This document shows, one piece after another, positions 52,527 through 62,166 of a stretch of DNA of 64,000 nucleotides. The stretch is from contig NZ_AHJE01000053.1 of the NCBI RefSeq assembly GCF_000243095.1, positions 62,001 to 126,000 on the forward strand, given 5' to 3'. Made by a program: the position numbers and the translations under genes. The notes beneath the pieces were generated by a model that was not told the origin of the DNA, searched no databases, and saw only the letters and a list, made by a program, of their open reading frames with translations. Source of the stretch: Cupriavidus basilensis OR16. Its GTDB lineage: Bacteria > Pseudomonadota > Gammaproteobacteria > Burkholderiales > Burkholderiaceae. The first letter of the stretch is position 1. Each line of letters opens with the position of its first letter.

Positions 52527-53978
52527 CTAGAACGGGTAGTGGCGCGGCGTCGTCTGCACGGTGACCCAGCGCAGGTCGGTGAACTCGGCAATGCCGGCCT
52601 GCCCGCCAAAGTGGCCAAACCCGCTGCCCTTCACGCCGCCAAAGGGCATCTGCGCCTCGTCGTGCACCGTCGGGCCATTGATATGGCAGATGCCGGATTG
52701 AATGCGCCTGGCCACGTTCATGGCCCGCGCCACGTCGCGGCTGAACACCGCCGCCGACAGCCCGTACTCGTTGTCGTTGGCGCAGGCGATGGCTTCGGCT
52801 TCGCCGCTGACGCGCACGATGGGCTTGACCGGGCCGAACGACTCTTGCGCATAGATCCGCATCCGCGGCGTGACGTGATCGAGCAGCGTGGCCGGCATCA
52901 GCGTGCTGTCCGCCTTGCCGCCGCACAACAGCTTCGCGCCCTTGGCCAGGGCGTCGTCGATCAGGGCGTTGCAGCGCGCAACGGTGCTCATGTCGACCAC
53001 GGAGCCCAGCACCACCGGCCCCTTGCGCGGATCGCCCAGCGGCAGCGCGCTGGCCTTGGCCGCCAGTTGCGCGACAAAGGCGTCGGCGATCTTGTTGTCG
53101 ACGATGATGCGCTCGGTCGACATGCAGATCTGGCCCGAATTGGCGAACGCGCCAAAGGCGGCGCCGGCGACGGCGGCGTCGATATCGGCGTCGTCCAGCA
53201 CCAGCAACGGGGCCTTGCCGCCCAACTCGAGCACCACCGGCTTCAAGTGCCTGGCACAGCTAGCGGCGATGACCTTGCCCACGCGGGTGGAGCCGGTGAA
53301 GTTCACGCGCCGTACCGCCGGATGGGCGATCATGGCCTCCACGAGCTCGCCCGCATCGGCCGGCGCATTGGTGACGAAATTCACCACGCCCCTGGGCAGG
53401 CCGGCTTCCTGCAAGGCCTCGATAATCAACCCGTGCGTGGCCGGACAGATCTCCGAGCCCTTCAGCACGACGGTGTTGCCGCAGGCCAGCGGCAAGGCGA
53501 TGGCGCGCACGGCCAGGATGACCGGGGCGTTCCAGGGCGCCATGCCGAGCACCACGCCGGCCGGCTGGCGCACGCCCATGGCCAGGCTGCCCGGCACGTC
53601 CGACGGAATGACCTCGCCATGGATCTGCGTGGTCAGGCAGGCCGCTTCAAGCAGGCCGGCCGCGGCCAGGTGCACGTTGAAGCCGGCCCACATGGCCGAC
53701 GCGCCGGTCTCGGCGGCCATTGCGGCGGCAAAGGCTTCGCCCCTGGCCTCCAGCGCATGCGCGGCCTTGGTCAGCAGCGCGCGGCGCTCGCTCGGGCCGA
53801 TGGCGGCCCAGGCCTCGAAGGCCGCGGCGGCGGCGTCCACCGCCGACAGCGCATCGGCTACGGTCGCGGCCGGGGCCACGGTGGCTACCTCGCCGTCCAG
53901 CGGATTGCGGCGCTCGAAGGTGGCGCCATTGCCGGCCTGGCGTTGTTGGCCGTCGATCAGCAGCGAAATCTTCTGCAT
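52527..53978 (-). CDS. aldehyde dehydrogenase (benzaldehyde/salicylaldehyde type)
   Basis: 483 residues from the ATG at 53978, with GGAGAC upstream. VLELGGKAPLLVLDDADID contains the general-base Glu, and FGAFANSGQICMSTER the catalytic Cys near residue 285. The end, FGGVKGSGFGHFGGQAGIAEFTD, is usual for the vanillin/salicylaldehyde/benzaldehyde group. It oxidises the aldehyde made by the benzoylformate decarboxylase encoded directly upstream, giving benzoate or an analogue (inference from context). Confidence 0.92.
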   Translation of the reverse strand: MQKISLLIDGQQRQAGNGATFERRNPLDGEVATVAPAATVADALSAVDAAAAAFEAWAAIGPSERRALLTKAAHALEARGEAFAAAMAAETGASAMWAGFNVHLAAAGLLEAACLTTQIHGEVIPSDVPGSLAMGVRQPAGVVLGMAPWNAPVILAVRAIALPLACGNTVVLKGSEICPATHGLIIEALQEAGLPRGVVNFVTNAPADAGELVEAMIAHPAVRRVNFTGSTRVGKVIAASCARHLKPVVLELGGKAPLLVLDDADIDAAVAGAAFGAFANSGQICMSTERIIVDNKIADAFVAQLAAKASALPLGDPRKGPVVLGSVVDMSTVARCNALIDDALAKGAKLLCGGKADSTLMPATLLDHVTPRMRIYAQESFGPVKPIVRVSGEAEAIACANDNEYGLSAAVFSRDVARAMNVARRIQSGICHINGPTVHDEAQMPFGGVKGSGFGHFGGQAGIAEFTDLRWVTVQTTPRHYPF

Positions 53979-54002
53979 CCTTGTCTCCTTTGTTTGTTTC
54001 CC

Positions 54003-54032
54003 CGCGGTTTGCTTCCGCGCGGTTTGCTTTCC
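54003..54032. repeat. 15-bp imperfect tandem repeat
   Basis: GCGGTTTGCTTCC (54004-54016) recurs as GCGGTTTGCTTTCC (54019-54032), preceded by the related TTTGTTTGTTTCCCC. It lies 25 bases upstream of the aldehyde dehydrogenase start on the minus strand, inside the spacer to the decarboxylase gene. Confidence 0.7.
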
Positions 54033-54051
54033 TGCGGCCCAGGTTCGCGTC

Positions 54052-55665
54052 TCAGGCAACCTCGACCTCAACCAGCCTCGGTACCGCCGAGCGCAGCCCG
54101 TCGGCCAGCGCATCGCGCAGCCGTGCCGCGTCCCGCACGCGCACGCCTTCGCAACCCATGCCATTCGCCAGCGCCACGAAATCGATCCCCGGCAGGTCCG
54201 TGCCCTGCACCGTATCGGCCGGGGCAAAGCCGAACTCCGGCGCGAAATCCTGCAGCGCGGCGTAGCGCGCGTTGTTGAGGATCACGAAGGTGATCGGCAG
54301 CTTGAGCTGGACCGCGCTCCAGATGGCCTGGATCGAGTACATGCTGGAGCCGTCGCCAATCAGCGCGATGACCCGCGCCGCCGGCCGCGCCAGCGCCACG
54401 CCAACGGCTGCGGGCATGCCGTAGCCCAGACCGCCGCTGTCCATGGTGTAGAAGGTGCCGCTTTGCGTGAACGGCAGGTAGCCCTGCATGACGGGCCGCG
54501 CGCTGGGCGCTTCTTCCACCACGATGTCGGCGGCGTCGCGCACCTCGGCCAAGGTCTGGAGCACATAGGCGGTGGACATCAGCCGCGCCGGCTCGGCATG
54601 CGCACGCGGCTGGCGCGGGGCAGGCAACGGGCGTGCCCTGGGCGCGGGACGCGCCAGCAGGTCGAGCACGCCGAGCCGGATATTGCCCACCACCGATGCG
54701 CCCACCGGCGTCCAGGCCGCGATGGCGGGATCGTCGATCAGCTGATACAGCGTGGCGCCCTCCGGCACGTGGGGGCCGGCGCCTTCCACATGGTAGGTAA
54801 AGGCCGGCGCGCCCAGCACCAGGATCAGGTCGTGCCCGCCCAGCAGCCCGACGATCTTCTCGCGCATGGCGGGCAGGAATCCGGCGAACAGGCGATGGTC
54901 CTCCGGGAAGCCGCAGCGCCCGGACATGGGCGCCACGTAGACGCGCGCATTGTGCGTCTCGGCCAGGCGCACCACCTCGTCCCACGCACCGGCGCGATCG
55001 ACCGCGCCGCCGATGACAAAGGCCGGCCGCTCGCAGGCATCCAGCGCGGCGCCAACGCACCCGATCGCCGCCGGATCGGGCCGCACCCCGGTGCTGACGG
55101 CGCGCGCGGCCACCTGTTCGGCCGGCTGGTCCCAGTCGTCCACCGGGATCGAGACCAGCACGGGGCCGCGCGGCTCCTGCATCGCCACGTAATAGGCCCG
55201 TGCGATGGCCAGCGGCACATCGGCGGCGCGCGCCGGCTCGATACTCCACTTGACGTACGGCTTGGCCAGCTCGGTGGCCTGCGTGGACGACAGGAAGGGA
55301 TCGAACGGCAGGATCGAGCGGGCCTGCTGGCCCGCCGTGACGATCATCGGCGTGCGGTTCTTGAACGCGGTAAAGATATTGCCCATGGCGTTGCCGACGC
55401 CAGCCGCCGAATGCAGGTTGACCAGCGACGCATTGCGGCTGGCCTGCGCGAAACCGTCGGCCATGCCCACCACCACCGCCTCCTGCAACCCGAGCACGTA
55501 GCGGAAGTCGGCGGGGAAATCCCGGAACATCGGCAACTCGGTCGAGCCGGGATTGGCAAACACCGTGGTGATGCCAAACTGGCGCAGCAGGTCGATCACG
55601 GCGTCGCGCACGGTGATGGTTGCGTTGCGCGCGGCGCCCGCCACGGTTGTCGTGCTACCGGTCAT
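54052..55665 (-). CDS. mdlC: benzoylformate decarboxylase (ThDP)
   Basis: 537 residues of the ThDP-decarboxylase superfamily. Active-site residues of the Pseudomonas enzyme are in place: Ser in FANPGSTELP, Glu in LGLQEAVV, His in VNLHSAAGVGNAMGN, and a second His in GAPAFTYHVEG. ThDP-binding GDGSSMYSIQAIWSAVQ near residue 435. It converts benzoylformate or a substituted analogue to the aldehyde and CO2. First gene of the mandelate-type operon (decarboxylase, aldehyde dehydrogenase, PanE-like, MFS, dehydrogenase remnant), divergent from a LysR gene. Confidence 0.93.
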   Translation of the reverse strand: MTGSTTTVAGAARNATITVRDAVIDLLRQFGITTVFANPGSTELPMFRDFPADFRYVLGLQEAVVVGMADGFAQASRNASLVNLHSAAGVGNAMGNIFTAFKNRTPMIVTAGQQARSILPFDPFLSSTQATELAKPYVKWSIEPARAADVPLAIARAYYVAMQEPRGPVLVSIPVDDWDQPAEQVAARAVSTGVRPDPAAIGCVGAALDACERPAFVIGGAVDRAGAWDEVVRLAETHNARVYVAPMSGRCGFPEDHRLFAGFLPAMREKIVGLLGGHDLILVLGAPAFTYHVEGAGPHVPEGATLYQLIDDPAIAAWTPVGASVVGNIRLGVLDLLARPAPRARPLPAPRQPRAHAEPARLMSTAYVLQTLAEVRDAADIVVEEAPSARPVMQGYLPFTQSGTFYTMDSGGLGYGMPAAVGVALARPAARVIALIGDGSSMYSIQAIWSAVQLKLPITFVILNNARYAALQDFAPEFGFAPADTVQGTDLPGIDFVALANGMGCEGVRVRDAARLRDALADGLRSAVPRLVEVEVA

Positions 55666-55796
55666 GCCAATCTCTCCCGTCGATGAATTCGGTTGGCCGC
55701 CTGGCCCATGCCCGGCGCGTGTTTAGTGCGCAAAGTATGGGAGCCACACCCTTGATTGAATATTGCCTTTTTGGTCAGAAGGCATTACTTTTGAGC

Positions 55797-56698
55797 ATGA
55801 CTTTCGACCTGCGCCAACTCAAGGCCTTCACCACCATCGTCGCCAGCGGCAGCCTGGCCGGGCGGCCGACGCGCTGCATGTGACCCAGCCTGCCCTGAGC
55901 CGCACCATCAAGCGCCTGGAGGACGAGCTTGGCGCGCCGCTGTTCGAGCGGCACGCCAAGGGCATGCAGCTCACCGCGGTGGGCAGCGCCCTGCTCCCCC
56001 ATGCCACCCTGCTGCAACGCGAGGCCGAGCACGCGCGCGAAGAGATCGATGCCATGCGCGGCCTGGCCAAGGGCACCATCAAGGTGGGCGCGGTGGGCAG
56101 CATCGCCAGCCTGGTGCTGCCGCTGGCGGTTGGCCGGGTCACCAAGGCGTGGCCGAACCTGCGGGTGGAGATTACCGAGGGCGTGTGGGATCGGCTGGCG
56201 GAAAGCCTGGTCCGGCATGAGATCGACCTGGCGCTCAGCATCTGCGCGCCGGATACGGACGAGATCGAGGCCATTGCCGACTGCCGCTGGGAGGACAGCA
56301 GCTATGTGGTGGCGGCGCCGGGCCACCCGCTGCGGCGCAAGCCGGCACTGACCCTGGCCGATACCCTGGACCAGCAATGGGCAGTCCCACCCCGGGGCAC
56401 CGGGCCGTTCGAGCACATGCGGCAGGTGTTCGCGGCACAGGGGCTGGGCCTGCCGAACATCGTCGTGCAGACGCGTTCGGTGACCGCCTTGAAGAGCCTG
56501 GTCGCGCAATCCGGCTTTCTGAGCTGGATGGCCGAGCCGATGGTCGAAGCCGAGCGCAAGGCCGGCGTGATCGACATCCTGGACATTCCCGGTGGGGTCG
56601 GCACGCGTACGCTAACGGCCTTCCGGCGGCGCCAGGGCATCCTGCCCGGCCCTGCGGTCAAGCTGCTGGAAGCGCTGCGCCAGCTGACCGCGGCGTGA
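55797..56698 (+). pseudogene. LysR-family regulator with one-base frameshift
   Basis: From the ATG at 55797 the product starts TFDLRQLKAFTTIVASGSLA and then hits a stop after 28 codons. The rest of a complete LysR protein follows in the next frame: ADALHVTQPALSRTIKRLED through to the effector domain and a stop at 56698. Restoring one C near 55859 (GCCCGGGCG instead of GCCGGGCG) gives SLARAADALHVTQ, an exact helix-turn-helix. It would be the activator of the divergent mandelate-type operon. A sequencing error is possible. Confidence 0.88.
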
Positions 56699-56720
56699 CG
56701 AGGCCTGTGCCTCATCGCCA

Positions 56721-56753
56721 GCTATATAGCCAGCTATATAGCCGGCTATATCG
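56721..56753. repeat. palindromic 12-bp tandem repeat
   Basis: GCTATATAGC, a perfect 10-base palindrome, at 56721-56730 and 56733-56742, and a third imperfect copy GGCTATATCG at 56744-56753. They fill the space between the convergent lysR stop and the stop of the AceE-like gene (which is inside the third copy). Confidence 0.8.
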
Positions 56754-59254
56754 ACGCCAGCGAAATCACCTCGGCGAGGTGCCTCTTTTCGCAAGCCAGT
56801 TCCCCCGCGACAATCTCCGCCACCGCGGCCAGGCTTGCCTGGACGATGGCTGCGGCATCGACCTCGAAATAGCGGCGCAGTGCCGCCCGCGAATCGCTTC
56901 GCCCGAAGCCATCGGTGCCCAGCGTCACATAGCGGCGCCCCGGCGGGATGAAGGCACGCACCAGTTCCGGCAGTGCACGGACATAGTCGGTGGCCGCGAC
57001 AATCGGGCCGCCGCCCGCCTCGAGCTGCCGCCCGAACCAGCTATCGATTGCCGCAATGTCGCCGTGGCGCCATAGGCGTTCGCGCTCCACCCCCTTCGCG
57101 CGCCAGCTCGATGTAGCTGGTCACGCTCCAGACATCGGCGGCAATGCCGTGCTCCCGCTCGAGCTGGCGCGCTGCCTTCAGGACTTCACCCATGATCGCC
57201 CCGCTGCCGAACAACTGCACGCGGTGGTCGAATGTCCCGCCGCGGCGCAGCAGGTACATGCCCCGCACCACGCCTTCGTGCGCTTCGGCCGGCAGGCTCG
57301 GATTCTCGACGCTTTCATTGGTGACGGTGACGTAGTAGAACTCGTCGGCCTGTTCACTGACCATGCGCCGCATGCCATGGTCGACGATGACCGCCAGTTC
57401 CCCGGCGAAGGCCGGATCGTAGGCGCGGCAGTTGGGAATGGTCGAGGCCGCCAGGTGGCTAGTGCCGTCCTGGTGCTGCAGGCCCTCGCCCCCGAGCGTG
57501 GTCCGTCCCGAGGTGGCGCCGATCAGGAATCCGCGTGCCCGCTGGTCGGCAGCGGCCCAGATCAGGTCGCCCACGCGCTGGAAGCCGAACATGCTGTAGT
57601 AGATATAGAACGGCAGCATGGCGGTGCCGTGCGTCGAGTAACTGGTGGCCGCCGCGGTCCACGAGGACAGCGCGCCGGCTTCCGTGATGCCCTCCTCCAG
57701 GATCTGGCCATCCTTGACTTCCCGGTACGACAGCATCGAAGCCGCATCTTCCGGCTGGTAAAGCTGGCCGAACGGCGCGTAGATACCCACCTGGCGGAAC
57801 AGGTTCGCCATGCCGAAGGTCCGCGCCTCGTCGGCGACGATCGGCACGATCCGCGGGCCCAACACGGGATCCTTGAGCAAGGCGCCCAGGTAGCGCACCA
57901 AGGCCATGGTGGAGCTCATGGCCTTGCCATCGGCGTGCAGGGCGAACGCGGCGGTCTTGTCCAGCCCTGGCACCGGCAACCGCTCGGCGCCAGGATGGCG
58001 TGCAGGAAGATAGCCGCCGAGGGCGGCGCGCCTGGCCTGCAGGTAGCGGATCTCCGGGCTGTCCTGCGCTGGCCGGTAGAACGCGGCCTGAGCCACCTGT
58101 TCGTCGGTCAGCGGCAACTGGAACCGATCCCTGAACGCGAGCAGATCGTCCGGGCCGAGCTTTTTTGCTGGTGCGTGGTCATGCGGCCTTGCGCAATGGC
58201 GCCCATGCCGTAGCCCTTCATGGTCTTGGCCAGCACGACGCAGGGACGCCCAAAGCGCTTCGCGGCTTCGGCAAATGCCGCGTAGATCTTCGCCGGATCG
58301 TGCCCGCCCCGGCGCAGGCGGTCGATCTCGTCGTTGGAGAGATGCGCCACCAGCGCGCGCAGCGCCGGCGTCTTGCTGAAGAAGTTCTCGCGATTGAATG
58401 CGCCATCGTTGGCCGAGAGCGTCTGGAATTCTCCGTCCACGGTCTGCGCGAACGCACGGCTGATGGCGTGATCATGGTCACGCGCCAGCAGCGCGTCCCA
58501 CTCCGACCCCCACAGGCACTTGACGACATGCCATCCCGCCCCCGCGAACAGCGCCTCGAGCTCATCGACAATGCGCCCGTTGCCGCGCACCGGCCCGTCC
58601 AGGCGCTGGAGATTGCAGTTGATGACGAACGTACAGTTGTCCAGCTTTTCCCGGGCGGCCAGCGTCAGCGCCGCAATCGACTCTGGCTCGTCCATCTCGC
58701 CATCGCCGGGCAACGATCTCTTGCCGGTAGTGGCAAAGCGAGGCTTCGTCCAGCCGGCCTTCCAGGAAGGCACGCGCATAGACGCCGGGCGCCGAATGCG
58801 GCTGGAAAAAGACGAGATCCCCGCCCTGCGCGGCACCGGGGCCGCGAAAGAAATGCTGGTAGCCCACCTCGAACAGATCGGCCGCCGAGGCATAGCTCGC
58901 GATGTGGCCGCCGAGTTCGCCATGTGCCTGGTTGGCGCGCACCACCATGGCAAGCGCGTTCCAGCGCAGGATCGCTGACAGGCGCTGCTCCATCGCCAGG
59001 TCGCCGGGATAGGCCGGTTGCGCTTCGACCGGCACGGTGTTGAGGTAAGGCGTGACCTGCTCCGGCCGCCACTGCAGCCGGTGTTTCCTGGCATGCGCCA
59101 GCAGCGCATCCAGGATGGCGCAGGCGCGCTCCTTGCCCTGCTGCTGGCCCCAGGCCGACAGCACGCCGTCGAGCGCGTCGCACCATTCCTGAAGCTCCTG
59201 CGGATCGGTCTGATCGATCGCGAGGGTAGAACCGAATCGGTCACGCGCTGCCAT
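56746..59254 (-). pseudogene. second AceE-type 2-oxoacid dehydrogenase E1, multiply broken
   Basis: Paralogue of the gene at 2.7-5.4 kb. From the ATG at 59254 (GGAGAG upstream) it runs to CHYRQEI; about 60 residues, including the HPWLMPDFWQFPTGSMG segment, are deleted at 58708-58716, and the frame then continues from GDGEMDEPES. A missing A in the six-A run near 58161-58166 breaks TTHQQK..., and an extra G in the run at 57090-57094 breaks the join to RERLWRHGD. The last piece ends EVISLASI. The deletion alone inactivates it. It follows a Bug receptor and acdS in the same direction. Confidence 0.9.
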
Positions 59255-59285
59255 CTTGATACTCTCCCGCCGGCACCTGCCCGGC

Positions 59286-60281
59286 TCAATTTGCCTGGAT
59301 GCTGGCCTTCTGGGCAATGGCCCGCATGCGCGGCAGGTCCTTGTCGATCATGGCCACGACTTGTTCCGGCGTGGCATAGGACGGCTCCAGGCCGTTAGCC
59401 ACGAGTTTTTCCTGGATATCCTGGTCTTTCATGGTCTGCGCCAGGGCCTTCTCGAGCCGTGACTTGACCTCGGGAGGCAGGCCGCGCGGGGCCGCGATCG
59501 CCACCCACGAATCCGCATCGAAACCGGGGAAGCCGGATTCCGCGACGGTCGGCACCTCCGGCAGCAGGGTCGCGCGCCTGGCGCCGGTCACTGCGATGCC
59601 CTTGATCTTGCCGCTCTTGATATGCGGCAGGGATGCGGCAACGGTGTCGACCGAGAAGGGAATCTGCCCGCCGATCAGGTCGGCAATGGCCGGGGCGCTA
59701 CCCTTGTAGGGAATGTGCTGGAGCTTCATGCCGGTGGCGCCCAAGACCATCTCGCCAGCGAAATGGCCGGTCGTGCCATTGCCGAACGAGCCGTAGGCAT
59801 ATTTGCCCGGCGCTGCCTTCACCGCCGCCATCATCTGCTTGAGGTTGTCCGCCGGGACATCGCGATTGGCCAGCAAGATCAAGGGCACACGTGCAACCAG
59901 GCCAATCGGCTCGAAGCTCTTCACCGGATCGTAGGGCAGGTTGGCGTTGATGGCGGGATTGACCGTGAAGGTCGAGCCTGAACTGATGAACAGCGTGTAG
60001 CCGTCGGGCGCGGACTTTGCCACATAACCGGCGCCAACGATCGTGCCGGCGCCCGCGCGGTTCTCGATGACCACGGCCTGGCCGAGACGATCGCCCAGCT
60101 TCTTGCCAACCAGGCGTCCAATGATGTCGACCGCCCCGCCGGGCGGAAACGGTACCACCAGCACGACTGGCTTGGCGGGATAGCCCGGACCCTGCGCCTG
60201 CACATGCGCAGCGCACACGGCTATTGCCAGCAGCGACAGCGCCTTTACCGCCATCGAAATGCTTCGTGGAACCACGTTCAT
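59286..60281 (-). CDS. Bug/TctC-family periplasmic receptor
   Basis: 331 residues; signal peptide with cleavage after VQA about residue 29; mature start GYPAKPVVLVVPFPPGGAVD with the ligand loop, followed by GAGTIVGAGYVAKSAPDGYT. Third Bug receptor of the window. It lies between acdS (135 bases upstream) and the broken AceE paralogue (31 bases downstream), all minus strand, so it may import ACC or a related small acid (inference). Confidence 0.92.
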   Translation of the reverse strand: MNVVPRSISMAVKALSLLAIAVCAAHVQAQGPGYPAKPVVLVVPFPPGGAVDIIGRLVGKKLGDRLGQAVVIENRAGAGTIVGAGYVAKSAPDGYTLFISSGSTFTVNPAINANLPYDPVKSFEPIGLVARVPLILLANRDVPADNLKQMMAAVKAAPGKYAYGSFGNGTTGHFAGEMVLGATGMKLQHIPYKGSAPAIADLIGGQIPFSVDTVAASLPHIKSGKIKGIAVTGARRATLLPEVPTVAESGFPGFDADSWVAIAAPRGLPPEVKSRLEKALAQTMKDQDIQEKLVANGLEPSYATPEQVVAMIDKDLPRMRAIAQKASIQAN

Positions 60282-60416
60282 TCGCTACTCCTGTGATTGA
60301 GAGACGGGGGGGCAGACGGGGAGAAAGCTGAGACCAGGGGCTTTGCTGATCAAGTGCCCCTTGATGCCGGCATTGCACTACCGGCGTCGAGGGGACAGTC
60401 AGGTGCGCAGGCGGGA

Positions 60417-61433
60417 TCAGCCGTTCCTGAACAGGAAGCTATAGGCGCTCAGCGCCGGGGCGCCACCCAGGTGGGCGTAGAGCACCTTGGAGCCTTCCGG
60501 GAATTCGCCGCGGCGGACCATGTCGATCATGCCCTGCATCGATTTCCCTTCATAGACCGGGTCGGTCATCATGCCCTCGAACTTGGCGCTCAGCCGGATG
60601 GCTTCGAGCGTATCCTCGGACGGCAAGCCATACTCCGGCCCGCCGTAGCGCGTGTCGAGCACCACGTCTTCGTCGGTGATATCGCGGCCGAGGTCGACCA
60701 GGTGCGCCGTGTTGCGGGCAATGCGCAGGATCTGCGCCCGGGTCTGCTCCGGCTTGGCCGATGCGTCGATACCGATCACGCGGTTAGCCCGGCCATCGGC
60801 GGCGAAGCCAACCACCATGCCAGCCTGCGTGCTGCCGGTCACCGAGCAGACCACGACGTAGTCGAACTTGAAACCGAGTTCGGCTTCCTGCGCGCGCACT
60901 TCTTCCGCGAAGCCCACAAAACCCAGGCCGCCCAGCGGATGCTCGGAGCACCCCGCCGGAATCGGGTATGGCTTGCCGCCGGCCCGGCGCACGCTCTCCA
61001 TGGCCTCTTCCCAGCTCTTGCGGATCCCGATATCAAAACCGTCGCTGACCAGGCGCACGTCGGCGCCCATGATGCGAGACATCTGGATATTGCCAACGCG
61101 GTCATAGACGGCGTCGGAGTAGTTCACCCAGTCCTCCTGCACCAGCACGCACTTCAGGCCAAGATGCGCCGCCACGGCAGCCACCTGGCGCGTCTGGTTC
61201 GACTGGATGCCGCCGATGGAGACGAGCGTGTCGCACCCTTGGGCGAGCGCGTCCGGAATGATGTACTCGAGCTTGCGCGTCTTGTTGCCGCCGAACGCCA
61301 GGCCGCTGTTGCAGTCCTCGCGCTTGGCATAGAGGTCGACCTTGCCGCCGAGATGCGCGCTCAGGCGTTTCAGCGGCTGGATGGGCGTGGGTCCGAACGT
61401 TAGTTGGTGGCGGGGAAAGCGTTTGAGGTTCAT
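60417..61433 (-). CDS. acdS: 1-aminocyclopropane-1-carboxylate deaminase
   Basis: PLP enzyme of 338 residues splitting ACC to 2-oxobutyrate and ammonia. The PLP lysine is in [12 protein letters not shown] (about residue 51). Residues that separate true ACC deaminases from D-cysteine desulfhydrases are the deaminase forms: Glu in DPVYEGKSM and Leu in YAHLGG. Length and the C-terminal SFLFRNG match AcdS. The ATG at 61433 is preferred over upstream non-homologous sequence. Divergent from acdR across an A+T-rich spacer. ACC deaminase lowers plant ethylene, suggesting a plant-associated or soil host. Confidence 0.95.
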   Translation of the reverse strand: MNLKRFPRHQLTFGPTPIQPLKRLSAHLGGKVDLYAKREDCNSGLAFGGNKTRKLEYIIPDALAQGCDTLVSIGGIQSNQTRQVAAVAAHLGLKCVLVQEDWVNYSDAVYDRVGNIQMSRIMGADVRLVSDGFDIGIRKSWEEAMESVRRAGGKPYPIPAGCSEHPLGGLGFVGFAEEVRAQEAELGFKFDYVVVCSVTGSTQAGMVVGFAADGRANRVIGIDASAKPEQTRAQILRIARNTAHLVDLGRDITDEDVVLDTRYGGPEYGLPSEDTLEAIRLSAKFEGMMTDPVYEGKSMQGMIDMVRRGEFPEGSKVLYAHLGGAPALSAYSFLFRNG

Positions 61434-61579
61434 GGTGGCAACTCCTGGGCTTCGTGGGTTAGGTCGGTTAGGGGCGGGGATCCAGGCATCAACACTGGCG
61501 AAGAACACAGGCATGTGGAACCACCTTCCGTTGATGCTGCGATGGACTCAATCCTAGAAAAAAACACACGAAACGTGGT

Positions 61580-61603
61580 TGCAAATATTCATCAATTTAT
61601 GCA
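61580..61603. promoter_or_regulatory. candidate AcdR (Lrp-type) operator
   Basis: TGCAAATATT, four bases, AATTTATGCA: near-perfect 10-4-10 inverted repeat in the A+T-rich spacer between acdS and acdR. Lrp-family proteins bind such A+T-rich dyads, and AcdR is known to control acdS in several proteobacteria. Confidence 0.6.
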
Positions 61604-61656
61604 CTATAAAAAATAGAAAATAACTTTTTTGTACTGTTTATTTTTTACGATCGACA

Positions 61657-62166
61657 ATGAACGAAACAAAATTGCGCACCAAATCCGAGCATCCCGTGCC
61701 ACTTTCCGAGGCATTGGACCGCACCGATAAAGCCATCCTGCGCGCACTTCAGCGCGACGCGTCCATCTCGAACGTGGCGCTGGCCGCCAAGGTCAGCCTG
61801 AGCCCGCCGGCCTGCCTGCGGCGTGTGGAGCGGCTCAAGGAACTCGGTCTGATCCGCGGCATCGTGGCGCTGCTGAACCCGGCCGCGCTGGACGCGGGCA
61901 TGCTGGTGATGATCGGCGTGGTGCTGGACAGGTCCACGCCGGAATCCTTCTCGGCGTTCGAGAAGGCCGCCCAGAAGGTCTCCGGATGCATGGAGTGCCA
62001 CGTGGTGACGGGCGAGTTCGACTACTTCATGATGCTGCGCACCAAGGACAGCGAGAGCTTCAATCGTCTCCACGCGGAGCAGTTGCTTTATCTGCCGGGG
62101 GTCCGGCAGATTCGCTCGTTCATGGTGCTCAAGCAGGTGCTGTCGACGACGCAGTTTCCGATCTGA
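61657..62166 (+). CDS. acdR: Lrp/AsnC-family regulator AcdR
   Basis: 169 residues. Helix-turn-helix in LQRDASISNVALAAKVSLSP followed by the RxxxLxxxG turn and the C-terminal effector (RAM) domain, ending FMVLKQVLSTTQFPI. Directly divergent from acdS, the standard acdR position. It is thought to activate acdS in response to ACC. Its 3' end overlaps the M20 peptidase 3' end by 38 bases on the opposite strand. Confidence 0.92.
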   Translation: MNETKLRTKSEHPVPLSEALDRTDKAILRALQRDASISNVALAAKVSLSPPACLRRVERLKELGLIRGIVALLNPAALDAGMLVMIGVVLDRSTPESFSAFEKAAQKVSGCMECHVVTGEFDYFMMLRTKDSESFNRLHAEQLLYLPGVRQIRSFMVLKQVLSTTQFPI

